6,870 nt of DNA, taken from NCBI GenBank assembly GCA_022736495.1, contig DZCR01000162.1:1-6870 (forward strand), written 5' to 3'. The translations under genes were made by a program, and so were the position numbers. The DNA is from Desulfobacca acetoxidans. Its GTDB lineage: Bacteria > Desulfobacterota > Desulfobaccia > Desulfobaccales > 0-14-0-80-60-11. The notes beneath the pieces are model-generated. The model saw only the letters and a list, made by a program, of their open reading frames with translations. It searched no databases and was not told the DNA's origin. Below are positions 5,861-6,870 of the stretch, piece after piece. Numbering within the stretch: the stretch's first letter is position 1; each line of letters begins with the position of its first letter.

Positions 5861-6049
5861 CCTTTGGAGGTTGCCCAATATAAGCTGGAAGAGTTGTTTA
5901 AAACCTTGGCTTTGAGCGAGGGCCGGATCTTAGTCTGAGGCACCTGTCTCCGCTCCTGCGGGTTGGGAGCTTTAGAATATGGGGATAACATCAAGTTGCA
6001 AAATCAATACGACTTGGTCAAGAACTGCGACAAATTGCTTTGCTGTTAA
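5861..6049 (+). pseudogene. DsrE/YedF-like C-terminal segment with UGA in a U-G-T-C motif (possible selenoprotein part or remnant)
   Basis: In the +1 frame relative to the preceding ORF, 62 residues can be read across a TGA at 5936-5938: a helix (AQYKLEELFKTLALSEG, residues 5-21), a strand RILV, then U26-G-T-C29 followed by LRSCGL. GDNIKLQNQYDLVKNCDKLLCC closes the protein before TAA (6047-6049). This is the layout of the C-terminal half of DsrE-fold sulfur-relay proteins, especially the CGTC-plus-GL motif of YedF, with TGA exactly at the catalytic cysteine. A hairpin follows at SECIS distance. What is missing is the N-terminal half of the fold (about 50 residues) and any good start codon. 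GGAGGT at 5866-5871 has no ATG, GTG or TTG at a usable distance. It may be joined to the upstream ORF by a +1 frameshift, or be a truncated remnant. Resemblance is judged by eye. Confidence 0.45.
5952..5970 (+). promoter_or_regulatory. SECIS-like hairpin after the UGA at 5936
   Basis: GCTCC (5952-5956) pairs perfectly with GGAGC (5966-5970), and U5957-G5965 can add a wobble. The 7-nt loop GCGGGTT (5958-5964) begins with G, 19 nt past the UGA. This is the expected size, loop composition and position of a bacterial SECIS element, and it is cleaner than the one after the first UGA. Confidence 0.5.
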
Positions 6050-6086
6050 CCGGGCTGATTCGCCGAATAACCGGAGACATCCCGGT
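6049..6086. other. Inverted repeat between convergent genes
   Basis: ACCGGG (6049-6054) and CCCGGT (6081-6086) are perfect inverted repeats, and a smaller ATTC/GAAT stem lies between them (6058-6068). ACCGG at 6070-6074 can also pair with CCGGT at 6082-6086 over a short loop. The element fills the gap between the DsrE-like segment and the convergent membrane hydroxylase gene. There is no T-run on either side, so a terminator role is only possible. Confidence 0.25.
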
Positions 6087-6093
6087 CAATTAA

Positions 6094-6870
6094 CTATTCC
6101 ACCATGATTCCGGGCTGCATAGGAACAGCGGTAGGGGTCCGGCTGGGCTCGGTGCCGTCCGGCCAGAGCCAGTAGTTTTTCGAAAAGCTGAGGGGCAAGA
6201 CCACCAGATGCCAGAAGCGGTTGTGCTCCGGTGACAGATAGCCCGCCACGCCGATGGTAACGTCCTGCTGCGGGACATTGAGCCTCAAGGTGCGGTGCAG
6301 GGCGTCCCACCAGCGGAAAACCACGGAGAAGTTGGACCCCACCTCTTCGCTGACGACGGAGTGGTGAATGCCGTGCATGCGGGGCGTCACCACGATTTTG
6401 TTCAAGGCCCGCTCCAGGGCCAGGGGCAGGTGCAGGTTAGCGTGTTGGAACAAATTGGCGGCCTGATATACCACCTCGTACAATACAAAAGTAAAGGGGT
6501 CCACTCCCAGCAGGCTCACCTGGATGGCCCGGAATCCCGTGGAGTAGAGAATTTCCCCAAAATGGAAGCGGCTCGCAGTGGTGACATCCAGGTCGGGGTC
6601 CAGATGATGGACGCCGTGGAACCGCCAAAGGAGGAAAAAGCGGTGGTTGGCCCAGTGCCACCAATAGAAAGAAAGGTCCATGAGGACGAGCCCCAGCAGG
6701 ATCGCAGCCGGGGCAGGGAGGCTGATCAACCGTAGAAGGCCGAAGTTATGGTCCCCGGCCCAGAATATCACAGATAGGGCCACGGGGCGCACCACCAAAA
6801 ATCCCACAGCCATAACTAAGGCGGTCAGGGCGAAGTTTACCGGCAAGCGCTGGCGGCGAGTCCGGGTACG
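6094..6870 (-). CDS. Fatty acid hydroxylase / sterol desaturase family membrane protein (5' end outside window)
   Basis: This is a membrane-embedded diiron oxygenase of the PF04116 type. Numbered from the TTG at 6846, hydrophobic spans lie at about 5-28 and 46-63. Histidine clusters follow: H64xxxH68 in DLSFYWWHWANH, H77GVHH81, H135ANLH139 and H158GIHH162. These are the iron ligands of the family and all appear intact. The family inserts oxygen into or desaturates lipids such as sterols, carotenoids, alkylglycerols or fatty acids; the substrate cannot be read from sequence. The frame stays open from 6846 to the window edge with a basic stretch (RTRTRRQR), typical of the cytoplasmic N-terminus. 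The true start is therefore probably outside, and the TTG at 6846 is not favoured. The C-terminus ends with TAG at 6096-6094, convergent with the genes on its left. Confidence 0.88.
   Translation of the reverse strand, partial: RTRTRRQRLPVNFALTALVMAVGFLVVRPVALSVIFWAGDHNFGLLRLISLPAPAAILLGLVLMDLSFYWWHWANHRFFLLWRFHGVHHLDPDLDVTTASRFHFGEILYSTGFRAIQVSLLGVDPFTFVLYEVVYQAANLFQHANLHLPLALERALNKIVVTPRMHGIHHSVVSEEVGSNFSVVFRWWDALHRTLRLNVPQQDVTIGVAGYLSPEHNRFWHLVVLPLSFSKNYWLWPDGTEPSRTPTAVPMQPGIMVE

Noticed and set aside
5979..6107. 42-codon ATG ORF in the gap after the DsrE-like TGA
   Set aside because: No family resemblance, and it runs into the convergent gene; the frame 5861-6049 is the better reading.
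6295..6735. Plus-strand ORF antisense to the membrane hydroxylase
   Set aside because: A shadow of a gene with intact histidine boxes; no recognisable domain.

Overview
The window comes from a GC-rich bacterial chromosome. Three things point to a Desulfobacterota, probably an anaerobic sulfate- or sulfur-metabolising lineage: a flavoredoxin-like flavoprotein, a soluble HdrD/TmcB-type CCG iron-sulfur protein, and a possible selenocysteine-containing DsrE-like sequence. This placement is an inference from gene content, not from a marker gene.

Layout. Bases 2-304 (+) are the 3' end of prfB (release factor 2). A short gap with a REP-like palindrome follows. Three minus-strand genes come next: a flavoredoxin-like protein (493-1062), a class I SAM methyltransferase (1140-1799) and an HdrD-like Fe-S oxidoreductase (1897-3171). 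A clear intrinsic terminator separates the HdrD-like gene from the methyltransferase. An AT-rich divergent intergenic region (3172-3425) carries a very good sigma-70 promoter for an outer-membrane alginate-export-type beta-barrel (3426-4928, +). Next on the + strand are an ArsR-family repressor (5082-5384) and, 13 bases later, a small protein with a C-terminal winged-helix segment (5398-5859). A DsrE/YedF-like C-terminal segment (5861-6049) follows. The window closes with a minus-strand fatty-acid-hydroxylase/sterol-desaturase family membrane protein (6094-6870), cut by the window edge.

The most unusual part is 5398-6049. The winged-helix ORF is interrupted by an in-frame TGA at 5581-5583 but reads on sensibly to 5859. 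Directly after it, in the +1 frame, is a DsrE/YedF-like sequence whose conserved CGTC motif is written TGA-GGC-ACC-TGT, that is U-G-T-C with TGA at the catalytic cysteine. Each TGA is followed at about 20 nt by a hairpin with a G near the start of its loop, the geometry of a bacterial SECIS element. The attractive reading is an ArsR-controlled locus with two selenocysteine codons. The sober alternative is a decaying locus, because the DsrE-like part lacks its N-terminal half and has no convincing start. The sequence alone does not decide between them.
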